The notes under the pieces: generated by a model
What the model saw: the letters and a program-made list of their open reading frames with translations, nothing else
Databases searched by the model: none
Told to the model about the DNA's origin: nothing
Position numbers and translations under genes: made by a program
Source: an uncultured Eubacterium sp.
GTDB lineage: Bacteria; Bacillota; Clostridia; Oscillospirales; Acutalibacteraceae
Assembly: GCA_900542875.1 (NCBI GenBank)
Contig: UQPH01000022.1
Span: 1-23,283, forward strand
DNA length: 23,283 bases
Reading direction: 5' to 3'
Shown here: piece by piece, positions 1-8,068 of the stretch
Layout of the letters: every line of letters starts with the position of its first letter
Numbering within the stretch: position 1 is the stretch's first letter

Positions 1-2
1 AG

Positions 3-944
3 GTTATCGGAAATAAATGGTGTATGGATACTCCTCTTGCCGATAAATATAAAGATATGGTTGTTATGGATGCAACCGGAGATATTGATAAAATCACATC
101 GATGGTAGACTTCGTATTCTGTGCGGTTAATATGAAGAAAGATGAGATTAAGGCTCTTGAGGAAGCATATGCAAAACACGAGTGCCCTGTTGTTTCAAAT
201 AACTCCGCTAACAGATTTACAGACGATGTTCCTATGGTTGTACCGGAACTTAATGCAGAGCATATTAACATTATCCCTGCACAGCGTAAACGTCTCGGCA
301 CAAAGAGAGGCTTTATTGCGGTTAAGTCAAACTGCTCTCTTCAGTCTTATGTTCCCGCTCTCTTCCCTCTTCACGAGAAATTTGGAGTTAAGGATGTTTT
401 GGTTTGCACATATCAGGCAATTTCAGGCGCAGGCAAAACTTTTGAGACTTGGCCGGAGATGATTGATAATGTTATTCCGTATATCGGCGGAGAGGAAGAA
501 AAGAGCGAACAGGAGCCGCTTAAACTTTGGGGTAAAATCGAGGGCGATAAAATTGTTAAGGCTGATAAGCCTAACTTTACCGCTCAGTGTATTCGTGTCC
601 CTGTATCAAACGGACACCTCGGAGCAGTATTTGTAAACTTTGAGAATAAGCCTACAAAGGAAGAAATGATTGAAGTTTGGAAGAACTTTAAGGGCAGAGC
701 TCAGGAACTTGATCTTCCGTCTGCACCAAAACAGTTCCTTCACTATTTCACAGAGCCCGACAGACCGCAGATTCATTCCGAGCGCATGCTTGAAAACGGT
801 ATGGCTGTTTCTATCGGCAGACTCAGAGAAGATACACAGTATCAATATAAATTTGTTTGCCTTTCTCACAACACCCTCAGAGGTGCGGCAGGCGGTGCTG
901 TATTGCTTGCAGAACTGCTTGCGGCAGAAGGCTATCTTGACTGA
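3..944 (+). CDS. asd: Aspartate-semialdehyde dehydrogenase, 5'-truncated by window edge
   Basis: Makes L-aspartate 4-semialdehyde from aspartyl phosphate with NADPH, the branch point to lysine/diaminopimelate, threonine and methionine. The frame is open to the left edge (codons from base 3 read VIGNKWC before the first ATG at 24), so the true start lies upstream. About 313 residues are visible against roughly 360 for the family, so most of the N-terminal nucleotide-binding loop is missing. The catalytic cysteine is in KSNCSLQSY (TGC at 333-335), and the acid/base histidine fits RVPVSNGHLGAV (CAC at 615-617). SNNSANRF and the whole arrangement match the fungal/archaeal-type enzyme rather than the E. 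coli type (family recall). It is first of three genes with dapA (19 nt gap) and dapB, as expected for diaminopimelate synthesis. Function is confident; the 5' boundary is unknown. Confidence 0.95.
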   Translation, partial: VIGNKWCMDTPLADKYKDMVVMDATGDIDKITSMVDFVFCAVNMKKDEIKALEEAYAKHECPVVSNNSANRFTDDVPMVVPELNAEHINIIPAQRKRLGTKRGFIAVKSNCSLQSYVPALFPLHEKFGVKDVLVCTYQAISGAGKTFETWPEMIDNVIPYIGGEEEKSEQEPLKLWGKIEGDKIVKADKPNFTAQCIRVPVSNGHLGAVFVNFENKPTKEEMIEVWKNFKGRAQELDLPSAPKQFLHYFTEPDRPQIHSERMLENGMAVSIGRLREDTQYQYKFVCLSHNTLRGAAGGAVLLAELLAAEGYLD

Positions 945-963
945 TTAAAGGAGAATATTTGAT

Positions 964-1854
964 ATGAAAAATCCGGTTTTTACAGGAGCTGCTGTTGCTA
1001 TCATTACTCCTATGAATGATGATTTCAGCATTAACTATGACGAATTTAAGAAGTTTATAGATTTTCAGATTGATAACGGCACTGACGCCATTGTTATCTG
1101 CGGTACCACAGGTGAGAGTTCAACTCTTAAAACTGTTCATCACCTTGAGGCAATTAAGTTCTGCGTTGATTATGTAAACGGCAGAGTTCCCGTTATCGCA
1201 GGTGCAGGTTCAAACAATACCGAGTGCGGACTTGAAATTGCCACAAAGGCTTGTGAATACGGTGTTGATGCACTCTTACTTGTAACTCCTTATTATAATA
1301 AGTGCACACAAAAGGGTCTCATTAAACACTACACAATGTACCATGACGCAACTAATGTGCCTATTATTCTTTATAATGTTCCGTCAAGAACAGGCGTTAA
1401 CATTACTCCCGAAACTCTTAAGGAACTTTCAAAACTTCCCAGAATTAACGGTGTAAAGGAAGCATCGGGAAATATCAGCCAGGTTATGAAAATCAGAGCA
1501 CTTTGCGGTGATGAACTTAACATTTGGAGCGGTAACGATGACCAGATTCCTGCTGTTATGGCTTGCGGCGGTAAGGGTGTTATCTCTGTTCTTTCAAACA
1601 TTTGCCCTCAGGAAACCCACGATATGGTTCAGGCTTATCTTGACGGTGACGCAAATAAGTGCACCGATATGATGGCAAAGTACCTTGAACTTGCAAATGC
1701 AATGTTTGTTGAGGTTAATCCTATCCCGGTAAAGGCTGCTTGTAATATGATCGGCTGGAACGCAGGTCCTTGCAAGATGCCTCTTTGCGAAATGACAGAA
1801 GAACACACCGAATATGTTAAGAGTGTTTTGCAAAAGTACGGACTTATCAAGTAA
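964..1854 (+). CDS. dapA: 4-hydroxy-tetrahydrodipicolinate synthase
   Basis: Condenses pyruvate with aspartate semialdehyde, the committed step to diaminopimelate and lysine, in the cytoplasm. At 296 residues it has the usual length of this TIM-barrel family. Visible signatures are GTTGES at 47-52, the Tyr pair in TPYYN (Tyr111 expected in the proton relay), Tyr137 in YNVPSRTG, and Lys165 in NGVKEASGN, the Schiff-base lysine. The start is well set: AAAGGAG at 947-953 lies 10 nt before the ATG. It sits between asd and dapB and clearly shares their transcript. Neighbouring NAL-family lyases (for example N-acetylneuraminate lyase) are the only realistic alternative, and the operon rules them out. 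Confidence 0.97.
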   Translation: MKNPVFTGAAVAIITPMNDDFSINYDEFKKFIDFQIDNGTDAIVICGTTGESSTLKTVHHLEAIKFCVDYVNGRVPVIAGAGSNNTECGLEIATKACEYGVDALLLVTPYYNKCTQKGLIKHYTMYHDATNVPIILYNVPSRTGVNITPETLKELSKLPRINGVKEASGNISQVMKIRALCGDELNIWSGNDDQIPAVMACGGKGVISVLSNICPQETHDMVQAYLDGDANKCTDMMAKYLELANAMFVEVNPIPVKAACNMIGWNAGPCKMPLCEMTEEHTEYVKSVLQKYGLIK

Positions 1855-1876
1855 GTGATTTTCAGAGGATAATAAA

Positions 1877-2629
1877 ATGACAGATATTATATTAAACGGA
1901 TGTTGCGGAAAAATGGGTCATGTAATCCAAAGTATCGTATCATCAAGAGACGATTGCAGAATTGTTGCCGGTGTTGACATTCATGATACGGGCGACTCTG
2001 ACTTTCCTGTTTATTCTTCAATATCGGATATTAAAGAAAAGGCTGACGCAGTAATTGATTTTTCAAATCCGGCGTTGCTTGACTCAATGCTCGAATACGG
2101 CAAGAAAACAAAGACTCCTCTTGTTATTGCAACAACGGGATATGATTCCTGCCAAAAAAAGCAGATTGAAGAAGCATCAAAAGAGTGTCCTGTATTCTTT
2201 ACTTATAACTACAGCCTCGGCGTAAATCTTCTTGCAAGTCTTGCAAAAAAGGCTGTTAATATTCTCGGTTCGGATTTTGATATAGAGATTATAGAAAAAC
2301 ATCATAATCAAAAAATTGACGCTCCGTCCGGTACTGCTCTTATGCTTGCGGATGCTATTAACGAAGAACTCGATAATAAGATGAAATACGAGTACGACCG
2401 TCATTCAAAGCGTGAGAAAAGAAGTAAGAACGAAATCGGAATTCACGCAGTAAGAGGCGGTACTATTGTAGGCGAACATGAGATTATGTTTGCCGGCAGA
2501 GACGAGATAATTACTCTTTCGCATTCAGCAAGATCAAAGGAAATATTTGCTGTCGGCGCAGTTAATGCTGCGGTATTTATGAACGGCAAAGGTGTTGGAA
2601 TGTACCAAATGAGTGACCTGCTTGATTAA
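1877..2629 (+). CDS. dapB: 4-hydroxy-tetrahydrodipicolinate reductase
   Basis: Reduces the DapA product to tetrahydrodipicolinate with NAD(P)H. The 250 residues fit the family. The Rossmann glycine pattern is near the N terminus (NGCCGKMG, Gly8, Gly11, Gly14), and an acidic residue, Asp34 in AGVDIHD, ends the second strand. That is often linked to NADH acceptance (family knowledge, not shown here). The signature EKHHNQKIDAPSGTA carries the expected catalytic His142 and Lys146. An AGAGGA ribosome site precedes the ATG, and the gap from dapA is 22 nt. It is last in the asd-dapA-dapB operon, followed by a strong hairpin at 2649-2677. Later lysine-pathway genes are not in the window. Confidence 0.97.
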   Translation: MTDIILNGCCGKMGHVIQSIVSSRDDCRIVAGVDIHDTGDSDFPVYSSISDIKEKADAVIDFSNPALLDSMLEYGKKTKTPLVIATTGYDSCQKKQIEEASKECPVFFTYNYSLGVNLLASLAKKAVNILGSDFDIEIIEKHHNQKIDAPSGTALMLADAINEELDNKMKYEYDRHSKREKRSKNEIGIHAVRGGTIVGEHEIMFAGRDEIITLSHSARSKEIFAVGAVNAAVFMNGKGVGMYQMSDLLD

Positions 2630-2648
2630 TAAGCACTATATAATTATT

Positions 2649-2677
2649 AAAGGCTTTGGATTTTTCCAAAGCCTTTT
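2649..2677. terminator. Intrinsic terminator between convergent dapB and aldo/keto reductase genes
   Basis: A perfect 12-bp stem, AAAGGCTTTGGA (2649-2660) against TCCAAAGCCTTT (2665-2676), closes a TTTT loop and runs into a T tract on the plus strand. It lies 20 nt after dapB and 19 nt beyond the minus-strand reductase stop. On the minus strand the hairpin is followed by TTTAATAATTATA, so it may also stop that transcript, less efficiently. Confidence 0.9.
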
Positions 2678-2695
2678 TTAGTATTGATTTTTTCT

Positions 2696-3826
2696 TTAAG
2701 AATATAATTCTTTAATTTTTGATAGCATTTTGGGTATATCAATGCTTTGAGGGCAATGAGATTTACATTTTCCGCACGAAACGCATGCATTTGCATTAAC
2801 ATCAATTTTGCGATATTCTTCCCTGCTTTCGTTAAGGGAAAGTTCACCGTTTTTGTATCTGTTATAAACGCTGAAAATTGTACTTATTTTTACGCCTTTG
2901 GGACAATCGGTGCAATAATCGCAACCGGTGCAAGGTATAATATCTGATTTGTTAATTAAATCCGCTGTGTTTTTACAGATTTGAAGTTCTACATCATTCA
3001 TTGGCTGAAAATCTGTAAGAGTATTCAAATTGTCTTGCATCTGCTCGGTTGAATTCATACCGCTTAGAATTGTAATAACATTTTTATGGCTCGCAACGAA
3101 TTTAATTGCCCACGATGCTACACTACATTGCGGAGAATGATTTTTCATTTGCTCGACAGCTTTTTTAGGAACATCATTTGCAAGCTTTCCGCCTCGAACA
3201 GGCTCCATTACAATAATGGGAATGCCTGCCTGAGTTAAAAGTTCATATTGAGTTTTTGCGTCTTGATTTTCCCAGTCAAGATAATTCATTTGAATTTGGG
3301 CAAAATCCCAATCGTGCAAACCAATAATTTCCTTTAGGTCATCAACAGTTCCGTGAAACGAAAATCCGATATTTTTAACTAAACCCTCTGCCTGCTTTTC
3401 CTTTATAAAATCATAGGCTTTGTATTGCTCGCATTTTTCAAAATTCTCTTTATCCAAAGAATGTAACAAATAGAAATCAAAACAGTCAATGCCCGTTCTT
3501 TCAAGCTGTTTGTCAAATATTTTTTGCATATCGCTCGGCGATTTACACAACCAAATAGGAAGTTTATCCGCTAAAAAATATGTGTTTCTCGGATATTTTT
3601 TTAACGCAGTGCCGATAAACTTTTCGCTCTTGCCCTGATGATACATATAGGCAGTGTCGAAATAATTAACACCGTTTTGGTATGCCATATCAACAAGTTG
3701 TTGACCTTTGGTATAGTCAATTAATGGGTTTGCTTCCCTTTTAAGAGGAGTTTTACAAGGCAGTCTCATTGTGCCGAGACCAAGCCTTGAAACCTCCGTA
3801 TTCTTAAATTTAACTCTGTCTACCAT
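2696..3826 (-). CDS. Aldo/keto reductase with C-terminal ferredoxin-like Fe-S domain
   Basis: Predicted oxidoreductase of the COG1453-like group, in which an aldo/keto reductase barrel carries a bacterial ferredoxin tail. The barrel (about residues 1-290 of 376) shows the expected catalytic set: Asp57 in NYFDTAY, Tyr62, Lys88 in LADKLP and His122 in YLLHSLD. The tail has two cysteine clusters, CTGCDYCTDC (Cys299, 302, 305, 308) and CVSCGKCKSHCP (Cys348, 351, 354, 358), enough for two [4Fe-4S] centres. The substrate is unknown. An electron-transfer partner other than, or in addition to, NADPH is a reasonable inference. It starts 4 nt after the cysS stop and so probably shares the cysE-cysS T-box transcript. 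The ATG has only a weak AAAGAG upstream, which suggests translational coupling. Confidence 0.88.
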   Translation of the reverse strand: MVDRVKFKNTEVSRLGLGTMRLPCKTPLKREANPLIDYTKGQQLVDMAYQNGVNYFDTAYMYHQGKSEKFIGTALKKYPRNTYFLADKLPIWLCKSPSDMQKIFDKQLERTGIDCFDFYLLHSLDKENFEKCEQYKAYDFIKEKQAEGLVKNIGFSFHGTVDDLKEIIGLHDWDFAQIQMNYLDWENQDAKTQYELLTQAGIPIIVMEPVRGGKLANDVPKKAVEQMKNHSPQCSVASWAIKFVASHKNVITILSGMNSTEQMQDNLNTLTDFQPMNDVELQICKNTADLINKSDIIPCTGCDYCTDCPKGVKISTIFSVYNRYKNGELSLNESREEYRKIDVNANACVSCGKCKSHCPQSIDIPKMLSKIKELYS

Positions 3827-3830
3827 AGTA

Positions 3831-5225
3831 TTACTCTTTAGTCCAAGTTACGCCTTGCGGTGTATCTTTAAGAATAATTCCTTTTGCCTTTAATTCATCA
3901 CGGATTTTATCTGCCGTTGCCCAGTCTTTGTTTGCTCTTGCGTTCTGTCTCTGTTCGATAAGCTTTTCTATATCGTCGTCTATATCATTTGATTTTCTGT
4001 TATAAAGCAAACCTAAAACGCCGGTAAGTTCATCAAACATTTCAGCAGCTTTTTTGCAAACATTAAGAGAAATCTCTTTGTTTATAATCTCGGTATTAAT
4101 AGTGCTTACCAAATTAAAAACTGCGGCGATACCGTCGGCTGTATTGAGGTCATCGTCCATAGCCTTGATAAATTCATCTTTAGCAGATGCGATAAGTTTA
4201 AGAATTTCCTCATCGTCGTCAATATCCGACTTTGCATTTTTAATAGCAAAGTCAAGACTTTCACGGCAGGTATAAAGCCTGTCTAATGCAGATTGGCACT
4301 GCTCAATAATATCAATGCTGTAATTAATGGGTGAACGATAGTGTGAGGAAATAAGAAAATATCTTATAACCTCATAGCCGTAAACATTAGCAATTTCACG
4401 AACAGTCTTAAAGTTGCCGAGAGACTTGCTCATTTTTACGTTATCTACATTAATATAGCCGTTGTGCATCCAATATTTTGCAAACGGTGCGTCATTTGCT
4501 GCTTCAGACTGTGCTATTTCATTTTCGTGGTGCGGAAATACAAGATCCTTTCCGCCGCAGTGAATATCGATAGAATCGCCAAGATAACGCTTATTCATGG
4601 CAGAACATTCGATATGCCAGCCGGGTCTGCCCTTTCCCCACGGTGAGTCCCAATACGGCTCGCCCTCTTTTGCGGCTTTCCAAAGAGCAAAATCAAGCGG
4701 GTTTTCTTTCTTCTCGCCTATTGCAATTCTTGCACCCGACTGTAAATCTTCAATAGGCTGATGAGACAATTTGCCGTAATCCTTAAATTTCAGCGTTCTG
4801 TAATATACATCACCGTCAACCGCATAAGCGTAGCCCTTTTCCTCAAGCGTTTTAATAATATTGATTATTTCGTCAATGTTTTCGGTAGCCTTTGGGTGAA
4901 CGGTTGCGTCCTTAAAATTAAGACCGTGAGCGTCTGTCCAAAATTCTTTGATATATTTCTTTGATACCTCATCAAAGGATAATCCTTCTTCGTTTGCCCT
5001 TTTGATAATTTTATCGTCAACATCTGTGAAGTTTTGAACAAATCTTACATTGTAGCCTCTGTATTCAAGATATCTTCTCAATACATCAAATAAACAAAGC
5101 GGTCTTGCGTTACCAATATGAATAAAGTTATATACAGTAGGACCGCAGGCGTAAATTTTTACCTCGTTCTTATCAAGAGGAACGAACTCCTCTTTTCTTC
5201 TTGTCATTGTGTTAAAAATCTTCAT
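3831..5225 (-). CDS. cysS: Cysteinyl-tRNA synthetase
   Basis: Charges tRNA-Cys with cysteine using ATP. It is a class I synthetase of 464 residues, the normal size. Motifs in order: YACGPTVYNFIHIGNARP, with the zinc ligand Cys27 and the HIGN form of the HIGH motif at 36-39; WHIECSAM with zinc ligand Cys207; PHHENE with His232 and Glu236; and KMSKS at 264-268. A C-terminal helical domain follows. Its ATG overlaps the cysE stop by 4 nt (ATGA), so translation is coupled to cysE. The unit is led by a cysteine-type T-box, which makes expression respond to uncharged tRNA-Cys. Identity is not in doubt. Confidence 0.98.
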   Translation of the reverse strand: MKIFNTMTRRKEEFVPLDKNEVKIYACGPTVYNFIHIGNARPLCLFDVLRRYLEYRGYNVRFVQNFTDVDDKIIKRANEEGLSFDEVSKKYIKEFWTDAHGLNFKDATVHPKATENIDEIINIIKTLEEKGYAYAVDGDVYYRTLKFKDYGKLSHQPIEDLQSGARIAIGEKKENPLDFALWKAAKEGEPYWDSPWGKGRPGWHIECSAMNKRYLGDSIDIHCGGKDLVFPHHENEIAQSEAANDAPFAKYWMHNGYINVDNVKMSKSLGNFKTVREIANVYGYEVIRYFLISSHYRSPINYSIDIIEQCQSALDRLYTCRESLDFAIKNAKSDIDDDEEILKLIASAKDEFIKAMDDDLNTADGIAAVFNLVSTINTEIINKEISLNVCKKAAEMFDELTGVLGLLYNRKSNDIDDDIEKLIEQRQNARANKDWATADKIRDELKAKGIILKDTPQGVTWTKE

Positions 5226-5863
5226 TTTTGTATCTCCTTAAGCTGCTCGATTTCTTTTTGTAATTTTTCTATTTTACATTCGTTTTCTCTTATGGCATTC
5301 ATAACCGGGTCCGGTATATTGATTTGGTCAAGGTCGTCTACTCTCACTCCGTCAATCTTTACTACTTCGCCCGGAACTCCGACAACAGTACAGTTAGGTT
5401 CAACATCCTTTACCACAACGGCTCCTGCCGCTACTTTTGCGTTTTTGCCAATTGTAATGGGTCCGAGCACTTTCGCACCTGCACCTATCATAACGCCGCT
5501 TTCGATGGTGGGATGTCTTTTTCCGATATCTTTACCTGTTCCGCCGAGAGTAACGCCCTGATATATCATAACATCATCACCGACTTCTGCGGTCTCACCG
5601 ATTACAATTCCGTTTCCGTGGTCTATAACAACTCTCTTTCCGATAGTTGCTCCCGGATGAATTTCTATTCCGGTTTTGTGAGCACATCTTTGGCTTATTG
5701 CTCTTGCTATAAAAGGCATATTGTGTCTTAAAAACCAATTAGCCCTCTTGTGCGACCTCAAAGCCTTAAAACCCGGGTAAAGTAAAACGATTTCAAGCGG
5801 ATTGCCTGCCGCCGGATCATGGTCGATAAAGCTTTGAATGTCCTCTTTATATTGCTTAAACAT
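5222..5863 (-). CDS. cysE: Serine O-acetyltransferase
   Basis: Acetylates L-serine with acetyl-CoA to O-acetylserine, the acceptor of sulfide in cysteine synthesis. The chosen start is the ATG at 5863 (213 residues). AAAGGTGA lies about 10 nt upstream, whereas the longer TTG at 5884 would place that ribosome site inside the gene. The N-terminal helical part (to about residue 60) is followed by left-handed beta-helix hexapeptide repeats (IEIHPGATIG, VIGETAEVGDD, VMIGAGAKVLGP). The family signature DHGNGIVIGETA holds the catalytic histidine. The C terminus (ECKIEKLQKEIEQLKEIQK) is a charged coiled coil rather than the usual feedback-sensitive tail, so feedback behaviour cannot be read from it. 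It is first gene of the T-box-led operon. The O-acetylserine sulfhydrylase gene is not in this window. Confidence 0.95.
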   Translation of the reverse strand: MFKQYKEDIQSFIDHDPAAGNPLEIVLLYPGFKALRSHKRANWFLRHNMPFIARAISQRCAHKTGIEIHPGATIGKRVVIDHGNGIVIGETAEVGDDVMIYQGVTLGGTGKDIGKRHPTIESGVMIGAGAKVLGPITIGKNAKVAAGAVVVKDVEPNCTVVGVPGEVVKIDGVRVDDLDQINIPDPVMNAIRENECKIEKLQKEIEQLKEIQK

Positions 5864-5881
5864 TAATTTATAATCACCTTT

Positions 5882-5916
5882 CAAAAAAAAATAAACCGCC
5901 TCTGATTAACAGAGGC
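5882..5916 (-). terminator. Conditional terminator inside the T-box leader
   Basis: The 7-bp GC-rich stem GCCTCTG/CAGAGGC with the 5-nt loop at 5905-5909 runs on the minus strand into GGTTTATTTTTTTTTTGA. This is a classic intrinsic terminator, ending about 20 nt before the cysE ATG. It is the off-state element of the T-box described separately. Confidence 0.9.
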
Positions 5917-6114
5917 AGTTGTAACTGCGGTTCCACTCTGATTTATACTTTGACTACCTTCATAGCCTCGCCGATAACGGAGCAGCCGTCACGGAATACT
6001 CGTTTCCTCCGTGAAACTCATGGGTGCATTTCACAAAACAATTTATACAAACTTTCACCGACCGTTTGCTCTCTGAATAAATCCGGGTTGCTACTTCTCC
6101 CAATCACTGTCTTT
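5883..6114 (-). promoter_or_regulatory. T-box riboswitch, cysteine type, upstream of cysE-cysS
   Basis: Reading the minus strand from about 6114, the leader contains the stem I apical signature (CAGAGAG ... GGTGAAAG), a candidate specifier TGC (Cys codon) at 6028-6026 followed by ACCC, a stem CACGGA/TCCGTG, and the hallmark T-box AGAGTGGAACCGC at 5939-5927. The variable base after TGG is A, which pairs with a U discriminator, and tRNA-Cys is known for U73. The terminator hairpin GCCTCTG/CAGAGGC (5898-5916) is followed by a long U tract. AACCGC in the T-box can pair with GCGGTT on the 3' side of the terminator, giving a candidate antiterminator. Family knowledge: uncharged cognate tRNA stabilises the antiterminator and permits read-through. 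Confidence 0.93.
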
Positions 6115-6120
6115 AAGTAC

Positions 6121-6148
6121 ATTATATTCATTTTAGAAAAAAATGCAA
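6121..6148 (-). promoter_or_regulatory. Promoter of the T-box/cysE operon
   Basis: On the minus strand, TTGCAT (6148-6143) and TATAAT (6126-6121) are separated by 16 nt. This places the start near 6114, just ahead of the first T-box stem. It lies right after the pgsA stop (6158-6156), so cysE-cysS can be transcribed independently of the recA-pgsA unit. Confidence 0.8.
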
Positions 6149-6155
6149 GTAATAT

Positions 6156-6740
6156 TTATTTTGTTTTTATATAATGCCAACCGTCAATAGCATACTTTAT
6201 ACCGCTCAAAAGTGTCACAACGGCTGCAATCCAAAATGCTATTGTGCAGTAAATATTCAACCACTGCGGCGCATTAAAGCCGTTTGTGGCAATAATAATC
6301 TCTTGATCTTTTTCAAGAATTGCAAGGATTAAAAAAGTCATACCCGTTGTAGACATTTGAATAAAGGTTTTTGCTTTACCAAATACATTTGCGGCAATAA
6401 CTTCTCCTTCAACGGTAGCAGCCATTCTCATACCGGCAACAAGGAATTCTCTTGCCATCATTATCATAATAACAAGGTCTGTTCTGATACCTAAATTGAT
6501 TTGAATTAAAAAAGCTGCAAGAACAAGTGCCTTATCCGAAAGAGGATCCATAAGTTTTCCGAAATCGGTAACAAGTTTTTCTTTTCTCGCAATATTGCCG
6601 TCAACAGTATCACTTACACAGGCAATAAAGTATACCAAAAGAGTCGCTACCCAATGGTATCTGAACTGCCACAAAGCAAAGAGCCATAATACGGGTATGC
6701 ATAAAAATCTAAATACAGTAATTTTATTAGGTAAATTCAT
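6156..6740 (-). CDS. pgsA: CDP-diacylglycerol-glycerol-3-phosphate 3-phosphatidyltransferase
   Basis: Makes phosphatidylglycerol phosphate from CDP-diacylglycerol and glycerol-3-phosphate in the cytoplasmic membrane, the entry step to anionic phospholipids. The 194 residues match the family. The complete CDP-alcohol phosphotransferase motif D-x2-DG-x2-AR-x8-G-x3-D-x3-D is present, beginning at DTVDGNIAR and ending at GKLMDPLSD. Four or more hydrophobic spans surround it. The opening MNLPNKITVFRFLCIPV is typical of PgsA. Its ATG overlaps the rimO stop by one base (TAATG), so it is translationally coupled. Other CDP-alcohol transferases (for example cardiolipin synthase of the same fold) are possible but less likely. 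Confidence 0.93.
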   Translation of the reverse strand: MNLPNKITVFRFLCIPVLWLFALWQFRYHWVATLLVYFIACVSDTVDGNIARKEKLVTDFGKLMDPLSDKALVLAAFLIQINLGIRTDLVIMIMMAREFLVAGMRMAATVEGEVIAANVFGKAKTFIQMSTTGMTFLILAILEKDQEIIIATNGFNAPQWLNIYCTIAFWIAAVVTLLSGIKYAIDGWHYIKTK

Positions 6741-8065
6741 TATAAAATCGCCTCTCCAATTAAATCATATCCGTTATAATCGGTTATCTCAACATTGACA
6801 AAGTCTCCGATATTTAAGTTATTGTCACAGGTAAATATAATACCGCTGTCAATCTCGGGAGAATCCATATATGAGCGTCCTACATATTTTTCTCCGTCAA
6901 AGGTATCGATTATAACCTTATATATTCTGCCGATACGCTGTTTATTTAGTTCTTCGGTAATGGAATACTGTTTATTCATCAGTACCTCCTGCCTGCGAAC
7001 TTTTACGTCATCGTCAATTTGATTTTGCATATCGTAAGCCGGGGTGTCTTCTTCGGGTGAGAATGTAAAACAACCCATTTTATCAAATTTTACATCTTCG
7101 GTAAATTTGCAAAGGTTTTCAAACTGTTCATCCGTCTCGCCCGGAAAACCTACCATAAAGGTAGTGCGAAGTGCAAGGTCGGGTATTGCTTTTCTCATCT
7201 TAGAAATGAGAGTCCTATAATCATCGCCGTCCCCTACTCTGTTCATATTTTTAAGAACTGTCTTATCGGAATGCTGAAGCGGTATATCAATATAACTGCA
7301 AACCTTTTCTTCATTTGCTATTACATTTATAAGACTGTCGGTAATTCTCTGCGGATAGCAATAAAACAGTCTTATCCATTCTATTCCGTCAATCTTAACC
7401 AGTTCTTTAAGCAGAATATCCAGACTGTATTTACCGTACAAATCCTGTCCGTATTTTGTTGTATCCTGAGCGATAAGTATAAGTTCCTTTACACCGCTGT
7501 CGGCGAGAGCCATTGCTTCGTCAACACAAGACTCTATTGTGCGTGAGCGAAAGCCGCCTCTTATTCCCGGTATTGCGCAATAGGAACAACGGTTATCGCA
7601 TCCTTCTGCAATTTTGAGATAAGCCCAGTGTGACGGTGTAGAAATAATTCTTTCGTCATTAATTGAGAGATAGCATTTATTCGGAAACGAGGTTGTAACG
7701 ATTCCGCAAAGAGCCTTATCGCAGGTCTTTACTATATCGCTGTTTGCGCCTATTCCGAGAACTGCGTCAACCTCCGGCATTTCTTTAATTATCTCATCCT
7801 GATACCTTTCGGCAAGACAGCCGGTTACAACAATTGCGGATATGAGTCCTGCATTTTTATATTCAGCAACCTCCAAAATTGTATCAATGGCTTCTTTCTT
7901 TGCCTGTTCTATAAAGCCGCAGGTGTTTATAATCATAACATCTGAATCTTCTATGTTATTTACTATTTCATATCCGGCTTTTTTTAACTTTGCAAGGAGT
8001 GCTTCGCCGTCCACCTGATTTTTTGGACAGCCAAGCGATATCATTCCGACCTTTCTGCTTATCAT
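6740..8065 (-). CDS. rimO: Ribosomal protein uS12 (S12) aspartate methylthiotransferase
   Basis: A radical-SAM enzyme that adds a methylthio group to the conserved aspartate of ribosomal protein S12. It has 441 residues. The N-terminal MTTase domain has Cys13 (ISLGCPKNQVDGE), Cys49 (INTCGF) and Cys83 (VTGCLAER) for one cluster. The radical-SAM loop CDNRCSYC (Cys156, Cys160, Cys163) followed by AIPGIRGG binds the second. A C-terminal TRAM-like domain runs from about 375 to the end. The LGCPKN opening separates RimO from the tRNA enzyme MiaB. Gln17 and Gly20 replace the usual Leu and Ser of LVDSE, a mild variant. GGAG lies about 11 nt before the ATG. The gap from recX is 3 nt, and there is a one-base overlap with pgsA. 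Confidence 0.95.
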   Translation of the reverse strand: MISRKVGMISLGCPKNQVDGEALLAKLKKAGYEIVNNIEDSDVMIINTCGFIEQAKKEAIDTILEVAEYKNAGLISAIVVTGCLAERYQDEIIKEMPEVDAVLGIGANSDIVKTCDKALCGIVTTSFPNKCYLSINDERIISTPSHWAYLKIAEGCDNRCSYCAIPGIRGGFRSRTIESCVDEAMALADSGVKELILIAQDTTKYGQDLYGKYSLDILLKELVKIDGIEWIRLFYCYPQRITDSLINVIANEEKVCSYIDIPLQHSDKTVLKNMNRVGDGDDYRTLISKMRKAIPDLALRTTFMVGFPGETDEQFENLCKFTEDVKFDKMGCFTFSPEEDTPAYDMQNQIDDDVKVRRQEVLMNKQYSITEELNKQRIGRIYKVIIDTFDGEKYVGRSYMDSPEIDSGIIFTCDNNLNIGDFVNVEITDYNGYDLIGEAIL

Positions 8066-8068
8066 TAA

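Noticed and set aside
5118..5561. 147-residue plus-strand reading frame opposite cysS/cysE
   Set aside because: Antisense shadow of two certain genes, with no family features.
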